NCBI GenBank assembly: GCA_002415135.1 | Contig: DIBY01000014.1 | Span: forward strand, 9,409 to 63,212 | From: Flavobacteriales bacterium UBA5040 | GTDB lineage: Bacteria; Bacteroidota; Bacteroidia; Flavobacteriales; Weeksellaceae | Direction of reading: 5' to 3' | DNA: 53,804 nucleotides | Shown: positions 16,859 to 25,532 of the stretch, piece by piece | How positions within the stretch are numbered: position 1 is the first letter of the stretch | Layout of the letters: every line of letters starts with the position of its first letter | Notes under the pieces: generated by a model | What the model saw: the letters and a program-made list of their open reading frames with translations, nothing else | Database searches by the model: none | What the model was told of the DNA's origin: nothing | Position numbers and translations under genes: made by a program

Positions 16859-17155
16859 TTATTTTAAAAATAGTTCTAAATGTTTTTTACGAATTCCAAT
16901 ATCATATATTTCAAAGGAAAGATCTTCTGGTGTATCAAAAACCCTCTCCCAAAGACACCCTTCATCATAATTAAGTTTGTAAGAATAAAAAAATGAATTA
17001 ATCTTGATTTTCATCCCTATAACAGGAACACAAGGAATTTTAATAGGTTTTTCCTTTAATATATACGACAACCTAATACTATGATCAGAGTTTTGTTCTT
17101 GTGGAGTTAATTTTGGTAACCCGTCTCGAAATGTAAAAGAAACTTTTGTTTTCAT
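16859..17155 (-). CDS. hypothetical protein
   Basis: A 98-residue protein of mixed alpha/beta character, no signal peptide or membrane helix, and no domain I recognise. The Cys in PCVPVIGMKIKINS and the tail GIRKKHLELFLK are unremarkable. It lies in the leading-region block, just upstream of the broken gene at 16575-16848, with which it may have formed an operon. Confidence 0.55.
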   Translation of the reverse strand: MKTKVSFTFRDGLPKLTPQEQNSDHSIRLSYILKEKPIKIPCVPVIGMKIKINSFFYSYKLNYDEGCLWERVFDTPEDLSFEIYDIGIRKKHLELFLK

Positions 17156-17233
17156 ATTATATATTTTTACAGTTTGTACAGATCCCCCGTTAATTTTCTC
17201 AATATATCGCTATATTAGAAAAAAATAAACCTA

Positions 17234-17761
17234 CTAAAATTTCACTCCTTTAACTTTGGTAAGATGATCTATTTTATCTTGTATGATTTCTTTGGTAATA
17301 TCCTTTTTTTCGAAAAAATGATAAACCTGATTTAGGAAATTGAAAATTTCGTCATCAACCATCGCAGATAAATACACATATAATTCAATACGATCGGGAT
17401 CATCGAAATATTCTTCATCAAAGTTGATAATTGTATCTGCTGATTCCTTCCATCGTTGCTTAAAATAACCGTCAAATTCGATTCCTTTTTCGTCTGCACA
17501 ACTTCGTATTAAATCCATTGATCTGGCATAAATATCGTCATTAGGATCTTCGAGAATATGACCAAAACTAATATCGAAAAGTTCGCAATTAGTCAAGGAA
17601 TAGTAATATTGAGGATTGTTCTTCAAAATATTCCGAAACTGTTCTGAAAATAGATATTTAAGATGAAAAAGATTGCCCTTAGCCTCCTTTGCTGCATGAA
17701 ATAAATTCTGATCATGAAACTTAGTTTTCAATTGCGGTCCATCTTTAAGAAAGATATCCAT
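17234..17761 (-). CDS. hypothetical acidic protein
   Basis: The 175-residue protein is soluble, acidic and mostly helical, with a Phe/Tyr- and Asp-rich segment INFDEEYFDDPDRIELYVY. I recognise no family. It lies 54 bases downstream of the SRAP gene on the same strand and may be co-transcribed with it. Confidence 0.6.
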   Translation of the reverse strand: MDIFLKDGPQLKTKFHDQNLFHAAKEAKGNLFHLKYLFSEQFRNILKNNPQYYYSLTNCELFDISFGHILEDPNDDIYARSMDLIRSCADEKGIEFDGYFKQRWKESADTIINFDEEYFDDPDRIELYVYLSAMVDDEIFNFLNQVYHFFEKKDITKEIIQDKIDHLTKVKGVKF

Positions 17762-17815
17762 CCATACTAGATTTGCTTACTAAAATATCACTGATTATAA
17801 AATTTATCTTTTCCA

Positions 17816-18448
17816 TTAAAATAAGGTTTGAGGAATTTTGCTAGGCTCTAAATTTACAGCCACCAACTTTGGATCAAAGGTAGGAAATGTAAATTCGTCT
17901 ATGGGTTCGTCATTTAAAAATTTATCAGCCATTCTTGCATCAAGACAAAGAGGCATTCTCAATTTAGAATTATGAACTACACTCATTAATGAATTAGAAA
18001 CTGTTGTCACCAATCCAAAACCTATTTCCTTATTGTCCCATACATCGAAAAATGCAGCAATATAAAAGTGATCAGAATTTTTCCAGTGCATTCTATGTTT
18101 AACTTTTATTGGCGTTTTCTTTCCAGGATTTAGAACGTGCATCCAATCATAGAATCCAGTAACCGGAACTATGCACCGATTATTTTCAACCTTTTTATAA
18201 AATGTATGTGATTTTTCGGCCGTTAGATTAATGCCTTTTGCTGGTTTATCTTTCGGAATCTCTTTATTTATTCCCCACGTTGCGTGAGTAATTTTACGAC
18301 CTTCATGTTCTAATATAACAGGAATAGCAGGTCTTTGAAATGCATTGATTTCTTCTGCGTAATAATAATTATTTTCTGCAATTTCAGCCTGAAGTTCATT
18401 TGATACTTCTAAAATTGAAAGGCCGTAATTATCAACTCGGTTACACAT
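17816..18448 (-). CDS. SRAP / YedK-HMCES family abasic-site protein
   Basis: The 210-residue protein starts MCNRV; Cys2 is the catalytic residue that crosslinks to abasic sites in single-stranded DNA. Family segments THATWGIN, RCIVPVTGFYDW and VVHNSKLRMPLCL follow, the His lying before RMP. In well-known members the fourth segment reads GFYEW; here Asp replaces that active-site Glu. SRAP proteins shield ssDNA lesions, which suits a plasmid entering as a single strand. It sits at the end of the ardC block, 51 bases from a 17-bp border motif. Confidence 0.9.
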   Translation of the reverse strand: MCNRVDNYGLSILEVSNELQAEIAENNYYYAEEINAFQRPAIPVILEHEGRKITHATWGINKEIPKDKPAKGINLTAEKSHTFYKKVENNRCIVPVTGFYDWMHVLNPGKKTPIKVKHRMHWKNSDHFYIAAFFDVWDNKEIGFGLVTTVSNSLMSVVHNSKLRMPLCLDARMADKFLNDEPIDEFTFPTFDPKLVAVNLEPSKIPQTLF

Positions 18449-18498
18449 TAATTTTCATTTTGATACTAAAAGGTCAACTATTATACCACGCGAATTTT

Positions 18499-18515
18499 AT
18501 AGTCGGAAAAAACAT
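18499..18515 (+). repeat. 17-bp module-border motif, site 3
   Basis: Exact ATAGTCGGAAAAAACAT in the gap between the SRAP gene and the Cys-rich gene. Confidence 0.9.
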
Positions 18516-18534
18516 TTTGTATTTTGGATATGTA

Positions 18535-19080
18535 CTAATATGGATTTTCAAACTTATCTTTTTGAACTGGAATTTTATTTTCTTTACAGAAATTTATTAA
18601 TTCATCCCTCACTACTTTACCATTACCACGTATCATTCTAAACGTACTAAAGTCAAAGTTTTCTAAAGAACCAATTTTCAGCTCATTCATTTCTAATTCA
18701 TCGTATTCAGCAAAAAATTCTCTTAACTTTCTAAGCAGTCTACTACTTATGTCTGCTTCATAAAGATTTTTACCATAGAGAATTTGTAGTTTTTTAATTT
18801 CAGCATCGCATCTGCTGCATAAATCGCTTTCAATCCAAGAACAAACTTCTCCCGTAATTTTAATGCATTTTGTACAATTGTAATCACTACAACCACAAAC
18901 TCTGCATTGGTGGTTGCTGTTTTTTCTATCTTGATAAAATTTACTCTTCAATAATAATTCTAACTCACGCAACTCATTCGGTGAGCAATTATTTAAAAAC
19001 TGTTTTGGAGTTATATTGAGTGTAAATGTTTTTTCGACTTTTGGCATATTTGTGTTTGACACCATAGCATACTTAGTCAA
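18535..19080 (-). CDS. Cys-rich (zinc-binding) hypothetical protein
   Basis: The 181-residue protein has a central cluster CRVCGCSDYNCTKC, then GEVCSWIESDLCSRC, likely a zinc-binding knuckle. Proteins with a C.VCG...C...C.W....LC..C pattern are common on Bacteroidota plasmids and phages but, as far as I know, without known function. A later start at the Met of MPKVEKTF (residue 12) is possible. The C-terminus (MIRGNGKVVRDELINFCKENKI) resembles a helix-hairpin DNA- or RNA-binding tail. Confidence 0.65.
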   Translation of the reverse strand: MTKYAMVSNTNMPKVEKTFTLNITPKQFLNNCSPNELRELELLLKSKFYQDRKNSNHQCRVCGCSDYNCTKCIKITGEVCSWIESDLCSRCDAEIKKLQILYGKNLYEADISSRLLRKLREFFAEYDELEMNELKIGSLENFDFSTFRMIRGNGKVVRDELINFCKENKIPVQKDKFENPY

Positions 19081-19152
19081 TTACGCTTTTAAATATATTC
19101 ATGGTTTTAGGCATTCTTTAATTAAAAAGAAATAAACTCTTCAAATATAATT

Positions 19153-19503
19153 TCAATTAATATATTTTTTCACCTTTTCTAAAAATACTTCTATGTCCGC
19201 AGGTTTACTCTGAAATTCATCTGCTACGGAGGCCAATACATCTTCCTTATCATAATAACCAGACAATAAAAAAATCGGGATATTTTTTAATTTTTTATCT
19301 TTTTTTATCTCTTGAATTAAAGATTCCTGACTACCACTAGTCGCAATAATCAAGGAAGGACTATACTCCTGAATATAGTTTAGAAAATTGTAACCGGGAT
19401 AATAAATAGCAATTTTACATTGAATCTCATCGTTAAGAATATTTTGAATAATGTTCTCAAATGGAACTTCATGGCCTATTATTAAAATCTTTTTATTTGA
19501 CAT
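19153..19503 (-). CDS. degenerate response-regulator receiver protein
   Basis: The 116-residue protein has the length and pattern of a stand-alone REC domain: KKILIIGHE (first strand), PSLIIATSG at the phosphoacceptor strand, IPIFLLSGY and FQSKP with the conserved Lys-Pro. The phosphoacceptor Asp expected in the third strand is Ala or Thr here and the acidic pair after strand 1 is missing. It therefore probably does not accept phosphate. No kinase gene is nearby. It is separated from its neighbours by more than 70 bases. Confidence 0.65.
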   Translation of the reverse strand: MSNKKILIIGHEVPFENIIQNILNDEIQCKIAIYYPGYNFLNYIQEYSPSLIIATSGSQESLIQEIKKDKKLKNIPIFLLSGYYDKEDVLASVADEFQSKPADIEVFLEKVKKYIN

Positions 19504-19702
19504 AATCTAAAAATGTTTATACAATAATTTATTATTACTGTAAAAGATAAAGATAAGAAATTGTATGGGAAAACTTTATATTTAGTGCTGATAAATGAAA
19601 GACAACATTTCTAAATTCATATTACTAAATACCACTATTTATTGTTTTTAAGTTTTTATACCAATAAATTTATAATCCAATAAACGTATTAAATATTGAC
19701 TA

Positions 19703-19984
19703 CTATTTCTGCATTTGATACACAGGAATTGCTTTGGTACAAACTAAATAAGTGAAGTAAGACTTCACTTGGGTTTTAGGGTCAATAAAAATATCACTTT
19801 TCCACTTTATTGTTAATTCCCAAGTGTCCCATTTTCTTATTTTATGCTGATAGGGATCAAAATCATAAAACAAGACTTCAAAATGCTGCTTCTGTTTGTC
19901 ACCGACAAATTCAACGATTATCGATTGTGGAAGGTCGCCTTGTTTAGGTTCAACAGTTTCTCTAATTATTGCTTGTAGTTTCAT
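19703..19984 (-). CDS. small hypothetical protein, intact paralogue
   Basis: A 93-residue protein counted from the ATG of MKLQAIIRETVEPKQG; the open frame extends upstream, but homology with the broken copy at 16848 fixes this start. Conserved pieces shared with that copy are SIIVEF, KQHFEVLFYDF, KIRKWDTWELTIKWKSDIFIDP. It is a beta-rich soluble protein of unknown function. Two copies on one replicon suggest plasmid cargo. Confidence 0.6.
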   Translation of the reverse strand: MKLQAIIRETVEPKQGDLPQSIIVEFVGDKQKQHFEVLFYDFDPYQHKIRKWDTWELTIKWKSDIFIDPKTQVKSYFTYLVCTKAIPVYQMQK

Positions 19985-20103
19985 TTTGCAAATGTAGATA
20001 TGTTTTATATCAATTATAAAATTCACTTTGCTATAATCTGTATCAGTTTTGTAAAAAAAATAATGATAAATCATAAACGATCGTAAATTTTATTTACCAT
20101 TAT

Positions 20104-20967
20104 TTATCCATTAATAATTTCTCCTCCATTAGGGTGAAGAACTTGACCATTGATATAAGTCGAATCTTTACAAGCTAAAAACAAATAACAGGGCGCTACT
20201 TCATTAGGCATTCCCGCTCGCTCCATCGGTGAATCACTTCCAAATTTAGAGTTTTTCTCTGCGTCAAACGATGATGCAATAAGTGGTGTCCAAATCGGTC
20301 CGGGTGCCACTGCATTTACTCTAATCCCCTTATCCATAAGTTGTAGTGATAAACTTCGAGTAAAGGATATGATTGCTCCTTTAGTTGCTGAATAATCAAG
20401 AAGTTTTGGACTACCTCTATAGGCGGTAACTGATGATGTATTGATAATGGCACTACCCTTTTTTAAATAAGGAAGCGCATATTTCGTAATCCAAAAATAG
20501 GAGAAAAAATTATTTTCGAAAGTCTTTAATAATTGTTTACTGCTTATCATCTCAATCGAATCACATTCCCAATGAAGACCTGCGTTATTTACCAAAATAT
20601 CAACAATTCCAAACTCATCAATGATTTTCTTAATAACTTTTTTACAATGTGCCTCCTTAGAAAGGTCTCCCTTTATAAGGAGGCATTTTATACCATACTC
20701 CTCCACTAGCTGTTGAGTTCTTTTAGCTTCCTTTGTCTCATTCAAATAAGCAATCGCAATCTTTGCTCCTTCTTTTGCAAATAATAATGCTACCGCTTTT
20801 CCTATTCCGCTATCACCACCAGTAATTAATACCACTTTGTTTTTTAATTTTCCTTGCAAAGGATATTCTAATGGAGTGGTTTCGGGAACTGGAGTCATAT
20901 TTTTTTCTGTCCCAGGACGATTCTGCTTTTGTGCAGGTCGAACTTTCTTTTTTGTTTCTTTTTCCAT
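20104..20967 (-). CDS. SDR-family oxidoreductase
   Basis: The 287-residue protein has a Lys/Pro-rich tail, then a classical short-chain dehydrogenase: cofactor motif TGGDSGIGK, NNAG, catalytic Ser in INTSSVTAYRG and YSATKGA with the Tyr-x3-Lys pair, then PGPIWTPL. The N-terminal extension and TPLEYPLQGKL resemble the YhdG/YhxC-type glucose-dehydrogenase-like SDRs found with general-stress genes. Substrate cannot be read. Its neighbour 50 bases downstream is a membrane protein on the same strand. Confidence 0.85.
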   Translation of the reverse strand: MEKETKKKVRPAQKQNRPGTEKNMTPVPETTPLEYPLQGKLKNKVVLITGGDSGIGKAVALLFAKEGAKIAIAYLNETKEAKRTQQLVEEYGIKCLLIKGDLSKEAHCKKVIKKIIDEFGIVDILVNNAGLHWECDSIEMISSKQLLKTFENNFFSYFWITKYALPYLKKGSAIINTSSVTAYRGSPKLLDYSATKGAIISFTRSLSLQLMDKGIRVNAVAPGPIWTPLIASSFDAEKNSKFGSDSPMERAGMPNEVAPCYLFLACKDSTYINGQVLHPNGGEIING

Positions 20968-21017
20968 GATATTTTAACTAAATGAATAAATTATTTTTCA
21001 AATTCTCTTTTTAAGAT

Positions 21018-21491
21018 TTAAATAGTACTGATGGGGAAACGTGGCTTTTCATGTATCGACAACTTGATGATAGCACCAACCGCATAACCGAAAATTGCAT
21101 GAGCACTCGTCCAGTAAAACCACGCTAAAGTATCATCGCCTGCAGGAGGTTGATTTGAAAGACACGTAAGGAAAAAAAGTGCACCACCCCCGCTCGAATA
21201 AACCAGAATATAACTGATAACAGAATATTGTAAATTTCTTACTTTTAAAATATAATAGAGTCCAATAACACTACAAATGCACGTAACAAAATGAAATACA
21301 TACCCAAATAGCCACACTGGCTTCAACTTATTTAAAACTGGTATATAATCAAAATTAAAAAGTAAGACGTAGGCTGTATTTCCTGTTATTTCATACACTA
21401 ATTTTAGAGGAATAATTAATATAACTCCAGAAACAATTCCCACTAAAATTAATCTAACCAATGTTGGAAACGTAGCAATAGATTTTATCAT
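21018..21491 (-). CDS. hypothetical four-helix membrane protein
   Basis: The 157-residue protein has four hydrophobic segments (about 12-30, 52-78, 88-108 and 125-145). Loop pieces such as NQPPAGDDTLAWFYW are distinctive but I know no function for them. No signal peptide. It follows the SDR gene on the same strand and faces the + strand PA2169-type gene. Confidence 0.6.
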   Translation of the reverse strand: MIKSIATFPTLVRLILVGIVSGVILIIPLKLVYEITGNTAYVLLFNFDYIPVLNKLKPVWLFGYVFHFVTCICSVIGLYYILKVRNLQYSVISYILVYSSGGGALFFLTCLSNQPPAGDDTLAWFYWTSAHAIFGYAVGAIIKLSIHEKPRFPISTI

Positions 21492-21728
21492 AACAACTAT
21501 TTAAGTGTTTACCCTTTTGCGTATGCACAAAAACGATACTATTATTCCAAATTCCTACCAAATAGCGCAGAATCGAACAAAATCGCAAAATTCAGGAGAC
21601 AGTATTCTGATAACAAATTTTTTACCAAGACATTAATTAATAATTAAAACTTTAAAAAACCTTAACTAATTTTTAATGTTTGTTGGCATATTGATTGAAT
21701 ATCTAAAAGCAACAAAAAATAAAATATT
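21492..21728 (+). promoter_or_regulatory. divergent promoter region
   Basis: This 237-base gap separates divergent genes. A TTTG near 21677 followed about 20 bases later by TATCTAAAAG loosely fits the Bacteroidota -33/-7 promoter for the + strand gene. I see no operator repeat. Confidence 0.3.
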
Positions 21729-22178
21729 ATGAGCAATTCAACAGTATCAACATTAAATGATCTTTTACAAATCACCAACGACAGAATCGAAGGATTCAGT
21801 AAAGTAGAAGAAAAAGTATGGGATAAATATCCAAGTTTAAAATCTGATTATACTAAAATGGTCGATCAATCGCAAAAAATGAAACTTGAATTGAAAAGTT
21901 TGATTTCAGAAAGAAATGGAGATGCTGACGATACCACTACTGTTGCGGGTGGATTACATAGAACATGGATCGATGTGAAAAACTCTCTTACTGGAGATAA
22001 TGCAGAAGCAACATTAGAAAATGTAGCTTTCGGTGAAAACGCTGCTGTAGAAGCTTATCAAAAGGCACTTGACAGCGGAGATCTTTGTCCTGAAAGTTCA
22101 AGAGTAGTCCAAGATCAACTTCATAGTTTAAAAGCTTCTTACGAACGATTTAAAAATTTAGAAAATCTACACGATTAG
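21729..22178 (+). CDS. PA2169-family four-helix-bundle protein (DUF2383)
   Basis: The 149-residue helical protein has STVSTLNDLLQITNDRIEGF at the start and GGLHRTWIDVKNSL plus ENVAFGENAAVEAYQKAL in the middle, the conserved segments of the ferritin-like PA2169/DUF2383 family. Members accompany stress-response genes; activity is unknown. Own promoter likely upstream and a clear terminator downstream. Confidence 0.88.
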   Translation: MSNSTVSTLNDLLQITNDRIEGFSKVEEKVWDKYPSLKSDYTKMVDQSQKMKLELKSLISERNGDADDTTTVAGGLHRTWIDVKNSLTGDNAEATLENVAFGENAAVEAYQKALDSGDLCPESSRVVQDQLHSLKASYERFKNLENLHD

Positions 22179-22210
22179 TTCTACTCCTTTCACATACCTA
22201 TTTAAAGAAG

Positions 22211-22234
22211 GCCGACTCGTATTATTGAGTCGGC
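22211..22234 (+). terminator. rho-independent terminator
   Basis: GCCGACTC, loop GTATTATT, GAGTCGGC, followed by CTTTCATTT. It lies 33 bases after the PA2169-type gene stop. The T-run is short. Confidence 0.75.
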
Positions 22235-22325
22235 TTTCATTTGGTCTGTCGTATAATTAAAAAATTATCCCTATCAACTCACTTACAAACTTATCTTATC
22301 TCAGAACGTGCAGCTATCCCTTTGA

Positions 22326-22529
22326 TTAATCCTTGCTTTTTATATTCTCAATTATTTTGTTCACTTCGGTTTCTGTCAATTTAAGTTTAGCATTGCAAAT
22401 CTCTAAAAGATCTGCAGCACGTTTTACTTTCTTCGCTAAATCATCTACCGAAACTTCCTCTGATTCAATATCAGCGGTGATCTGTTCGAGTTCTTCAAAG
22501 GCTTGTTGGTAGGTTAAAGTCGTTTCCAT
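22326..22529 (-). CDS. xseB: exonuclease VII small subunit
   Basis: A 67-residue helical protein starting METTLTYQQAFEELEQ, with the XseB signature of a long coiled hairpin (ITADIESEEVSVDDLAKKV and LEICNAKLKLTE). The start is set by the family N-terminus; it overlaps the xseA stop by 35 bases, typical coupling for this pair. With XseA it forms the ATP-independent single-strand exonuclease. Confidence 0.9.
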   Translation of the reverse strand: METTLTYQQAFEELEQITADIESEEVSVDDLAKKVKRAADLLEICNAKLKLTETEVNKIIENIKSKD

Positions 22530-23946
22530 TGTAGTCTTTTTTAGAATTAACGGTTGCATTTATATTTTGGGATCTCAGAATAATTTCAATTTCCGAACCA
22601 GGTGGGAATAGATCAGGATTGCTGGTAATTTCGCCCTTGCTTTTTACAATTGCAAATCCTTTTCTGAGAATATTCTCTGGTGAAATTACATTTATTAAGG
22701 CAATAATATTTTTAAGGGCGTGGTTCTCGGAGGAAAATCTATTATTAATTACAGAAGTAAGTCTGGGTGAAAACCTAGACAGTTCTTTTCTCTCATAACT
22801 AATTACAACAGTCGGTAAACTAGAAATTGCAAAACGTTTTGAATTTAACTCCAATTTAAAGTTAGTAATTACCTTAGAAGATGAAGTCGTAAACTGCTGC
22901 TTTAATAAACTCAAATTATTCTTCCTTCGTTCTAGAGCAGTTCGTGAGTTATTTACAATTCCTGAATTGGTCTTATTGAATAAAGAGTTTTGTTTAGCCA
23001 AAAAGGTTTGGGTGTTAATAATGATGTTCTGCTGAAAAGAAAGCAATCGATCCTCAAAAATTTTATTATGCGTAATTATAAACTCCGCCGCTTTTGTAGG
23101 CGTTTTCGTATTGGTATGAGCCATCAAATCCGTAATGGTTTGATTTTTCTGATGGCCAATTCCTGTAATAATAGGGATAGGAAATTTCGCCACAGCTAAA
23201 CCAATCTTAAAATTATCGAAAATGAGAAAATCCGTTTGTGCACCACCACCGCGATTGATGATTACCGCGTCATATTTTTTCCCGGATCTAAAAACATCCA
23301 GTAGTCTTTCTAAAAAAATTCCGGCATTAACTTCGTTTTGAACGACCGTAAAGTAATCGTCTATTTCAAAATGATAACCGTAAGGATTGTTTATCAAGGT
23401 ATGTTTAAAATCTTCATTTCCTGCTGAAGTCTGGGAAGAAATTACTGCAAGATTGGAAATCACCAAAGGCAACTCTAGAGATGAATTACGGGTTATATAT
23501 TGCTCTCCACGTTTATGAATAATAGTAGGATAACTGGTAACTAACCGCAAAAGCGTTTCCTGTCTTTTAGTTTCGATTACGCCCAAGGTAAAAGACGGAT
23601 CAATTTCAATAAGATCTAAAGAAAGACCAAATACTTTGTGAAAGTTGATGCTCACCTTCGCGAGAACATGAATATTATTAGTGAATCTCTGACCCGTGCT
23701 TTTTTCAAAATCTTTAATTCTGTGTGATGCATTTCCCCAGGCTGCTCCTTTTATTTTGGCAGCGATAAGATTAGTACGAACATCTTTTTCTACAAATTCA
23801 AAATAATGATAGCCTGTTTTCTCCTTAAAACTATGTTCCGTAATATCTGCCACAATCCAAAATTGTTGCATAAAGAAGGCTTCATTCAGTTTTGACTGGA
23901 TGATGCCGTTTAATTGGGAGAGGGTTAGGTGTGCGGAGTTTTTCAT
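22495..23946 (-). CDS. xseA: exonuclease VII large subunit
   Basis: A 483-residue protein. The N-terminal OB-fold (FWIVADITEHSFKEKTGYHYF) precedes a catalytic domain with VIISSQTSAGNEDF-like, IINRGGGAQTDF, FPIPIITGIGHQKNQT and AHTNTKTPTKAAEF, matching the XseA motifs RGGG and GIGH. A coiled-coil region and C-terminal FAIVKSKGEITSNPDLFPPG follow. It degrades ssDNA from either end. A plasmid copy may serve repair of incoming or damaged plasmid DNA. A broken duplicate of its 5' part lies at 24640-24745. Confidence 0.92.
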   Translation of the reverse strand: MKNSAHLTLSQLNGIIQSKLNEAFFMQQFWIVADITEHSFKEKTGYHYFEFVEKDVRTNLIAAKIKGAAWGNASHRIKDFEKSTGQRFTNNIHVLAKVSINFHKVFGLSLDLIEIDPSFTLGVIETKRQETLLRLVTSYPTIIHKRGEQYITRNSSLELPLVISNLAVISSQTSAGNEDFKHTLINNPYGYHFEIDDYFTVVQNEVNAGIFLERLLDVFRSGKKYDAVIINRGGGAQTDFLIFDNFKIGLAVAKFPIPIITGIGHQKNQTITDLMAHTNTKTPTKAAEFIITHNKIFEDRLLSFQQNIIINTQTFLAKQNSLFNKTNSGIVNNSRTALERRKNNLSLLKQQFTTSSSKVITNFKLELNSKRFAISSLPTVVISYERKELSRFSPRLTSVINNRFSSENHALKNIIALINVISPENILRKGFAIVKSKGEITSNPDLFPPGSEIEIILRSQNINATVNSKKDYNGNDFNLPTSL

Positions 23947-24234
23947 TTACTATTATGCTACATTCCATCCTAAAAATAAGTTATGACTCGCTGAATTTGA
24001 TAAAATTCTCCGCTTGCTCCAATATATTTTTATAAATGCCATTTTGTGTTATTCGTTGTCACCAAACTGGTGAAGTTTTACAATAAATATCCAATTTACT
24101 GCGCAGTGACATCGTCTATTTCGCTCCATTCCGGGTATTGCTACAATGTGTTTTGTTTCACGGACTAATTCCAACGTTTTCTGCAGGCTACATTCAAAAC
24201 CATACTAACGTCCGATGGCATCCCGAATGTCATT
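23947..24234. other. gene-free stretch
   Basis: About 290 bases upstream of xseA with no plausible frame. Several short CG-rich fragments (GCGCAGTGACATCG) suggest decayed coding sequence, but I cannot identify it. Confidence 0.4.
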
Positions 24235-24579
24235 TTATCCGAAAAAGCAATAATGAGCATCCTCTTTTATAACGTTTAGTAGCTCTATTAAATTAGTAGC
24301 GATACGAAAAGGTTCGTAAATTTCCCACTTTCCAGTACCACGTAACCAATACAATTTGTATTCTTTTTGGGTTTTCGTATAGCGGATTTTTGCAAACTCT
24401 GTATTGATCAACTCATTTGAATCATCCCATTTTGGGCAAATCTCAAATAAAATAGTGGTATTATTCCCCCAGGAATAACCTATGTCAATCTGTTTACGAA
24501 TTTCTGGATCCTGTGGACGCAGAGTTTCTACAAAAGTTTTTAAATATTGCTCGTGTATATCTATATTTTTTTTCTCCAT
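24235..24579 (-). CDS. DUF3024-like hypothetical protein
   Basis: The 114-residue protein has RPQDPEIRKQIDIGYSW, ILFEICPKWDD and WLRGTGKWEIYEP, the layout of the DUF3024 family, small proteins often found beside mobile or repair genes. No catalytic residues are evident. It lies between two xseA-related sequences and so may have arrived with them. Confidence 0.6.
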   Translation of the reverse strand: MEKKNIDIHEQYLKTFVETLRPQDPEIRKQIDIGYSWGNNTTILFEICPKWDDSNELINTEFAKIRYTKTQKEYKLYWLRGTGKWEIYEPFRIATNLIELLNVIKEDAHYCFFG

Positions 24580-24639
24580 TTTATTGATGATATATTTGGG
24601 TGCAAAACTTTACTACTCTTTAATTACAGACATTTTAAA

Positions 24640-24745
24640 CAAGTATTTGTACGAACATCTTCTCTACAAATTCAAAATAATGATAACCGGTTTTCTCTTT
24701 AAAACTATGCTCGGTAATATCTGAAACAATCCAGAAATGATGCAT
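24640..24745 (-). pseudogene. fragment of a second xseA
   Basis: Reading from ATG at 24745 gives MHHFWIVSDITEHSFKEKT and YHYFEFVEK, almost identical to residues 27 on of the XseA encoded at 22495-23946. One A is missing after GAGAA, which breaks the frame, and the similarity stops within a few codons. Bases 24746-24893 hold nothing I can name. Confidence 0.8.
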
Positions 24746-24893
24746 AAAAACCAATTGACTACAATTTGTAATAAAACGCTTACTTTCAATCAATTCTTTT
24801 GAATGAGCTTTAAATCACATACAATTGTGAATGACATTGGAAAAGCATTTTAGATAACATACCTTTCATACTGATTTTAAAGATATATTAATA

Positions 24894-25523
24894 TTAGTTT
24901 GATCGACTTTCCAAATCCTTTAACTTCATATTCAATTTAACCTTTTTGCTAAATTGTTTACATTTAGAAATAGCGGACTTAATATTTTGTATTTCTTTGT
25001 TATAACTATCAGCATTTTTTTGATTGACCACTAGATCTTTTAAATCCTTTACTAATACTTCAGAATTATTAAACTGTTCGCAAAAAGTTTTATATACAAA
25101 ATCAAGATTATTCTTTAACTCAATACGGAAGGTATTTTCTTTTTCTTCAAACCAATCTGTTGAGAAAGTATAATCAATTACTGCTGTATCTTCATTATAA
25201 GGGTTTGAGTGTTTTGGCGAAGAAGAAATATAAATTATATTTCCATATCTAATTACAAATATTATGGGATACGGAATCGCTTTATCAATAATGGTCAGGA
25301 TATTTTTAATCGAAACTTTATTTTTGAGTTCGACATTGAAAATTTGGATTTCTTCTACTTCTTTTGATTGCAGATTTGTAGTTTCAACGGATAATTTATT
25401 TGACCATGTAATCCTTGAAATACAATCACTAATTATTTTTTTTTGTTTTGAATTCGTGTAAGAATCGAAAGCATTTTTCGGAATGATTTTATTGAGCTTC
25501 GTACTTTCAGGTAAATTAAACAT
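24894..25523 (-). CDS. DUF4391 protein, last gene of defence operon
   Basis: The 209-residue protein starts MFNLPESTKLNKIIPKN and has RITWSNKLSVETTN and PYPIIFVIRYGNIIYIS, the conserved blocks of DUF4391. A charged C-terminal coiled coil follows. Family members are found beside helicases and type III or related methylases; their role is not known to me. It begins 9 bases after the helicase stop, so it belongs to the same transcript. Confidence 0.8.
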   Translation of the reverse strand: MFNLPESTKLNKIIPKNAFDSYTNSKQKKIISDCISRITWSNKLSVETTNLQSKEVEEIQIFNVELKNKVSIKNILTIIDKAIPYPIIFVIRYGNIIYISSSPKHSNPYNEDTAVIDYTFSTDWFEEKENTFRIELKNNLDFVYKTFCEQFNNSEVLVKDLKDLVVNQKNADSYNKEIQNIKSAISKCKQFSKKVKLNMKLKDLESRSN

Positions 25524-25532
25524 CTATAAATA

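Noticed and set aside
22211..22234. GAGTCGG in the hairpin as a further copy of the 17-bp motif
   Set aside because: Only six or seven bases match, and the hairpin is a normal terminator.
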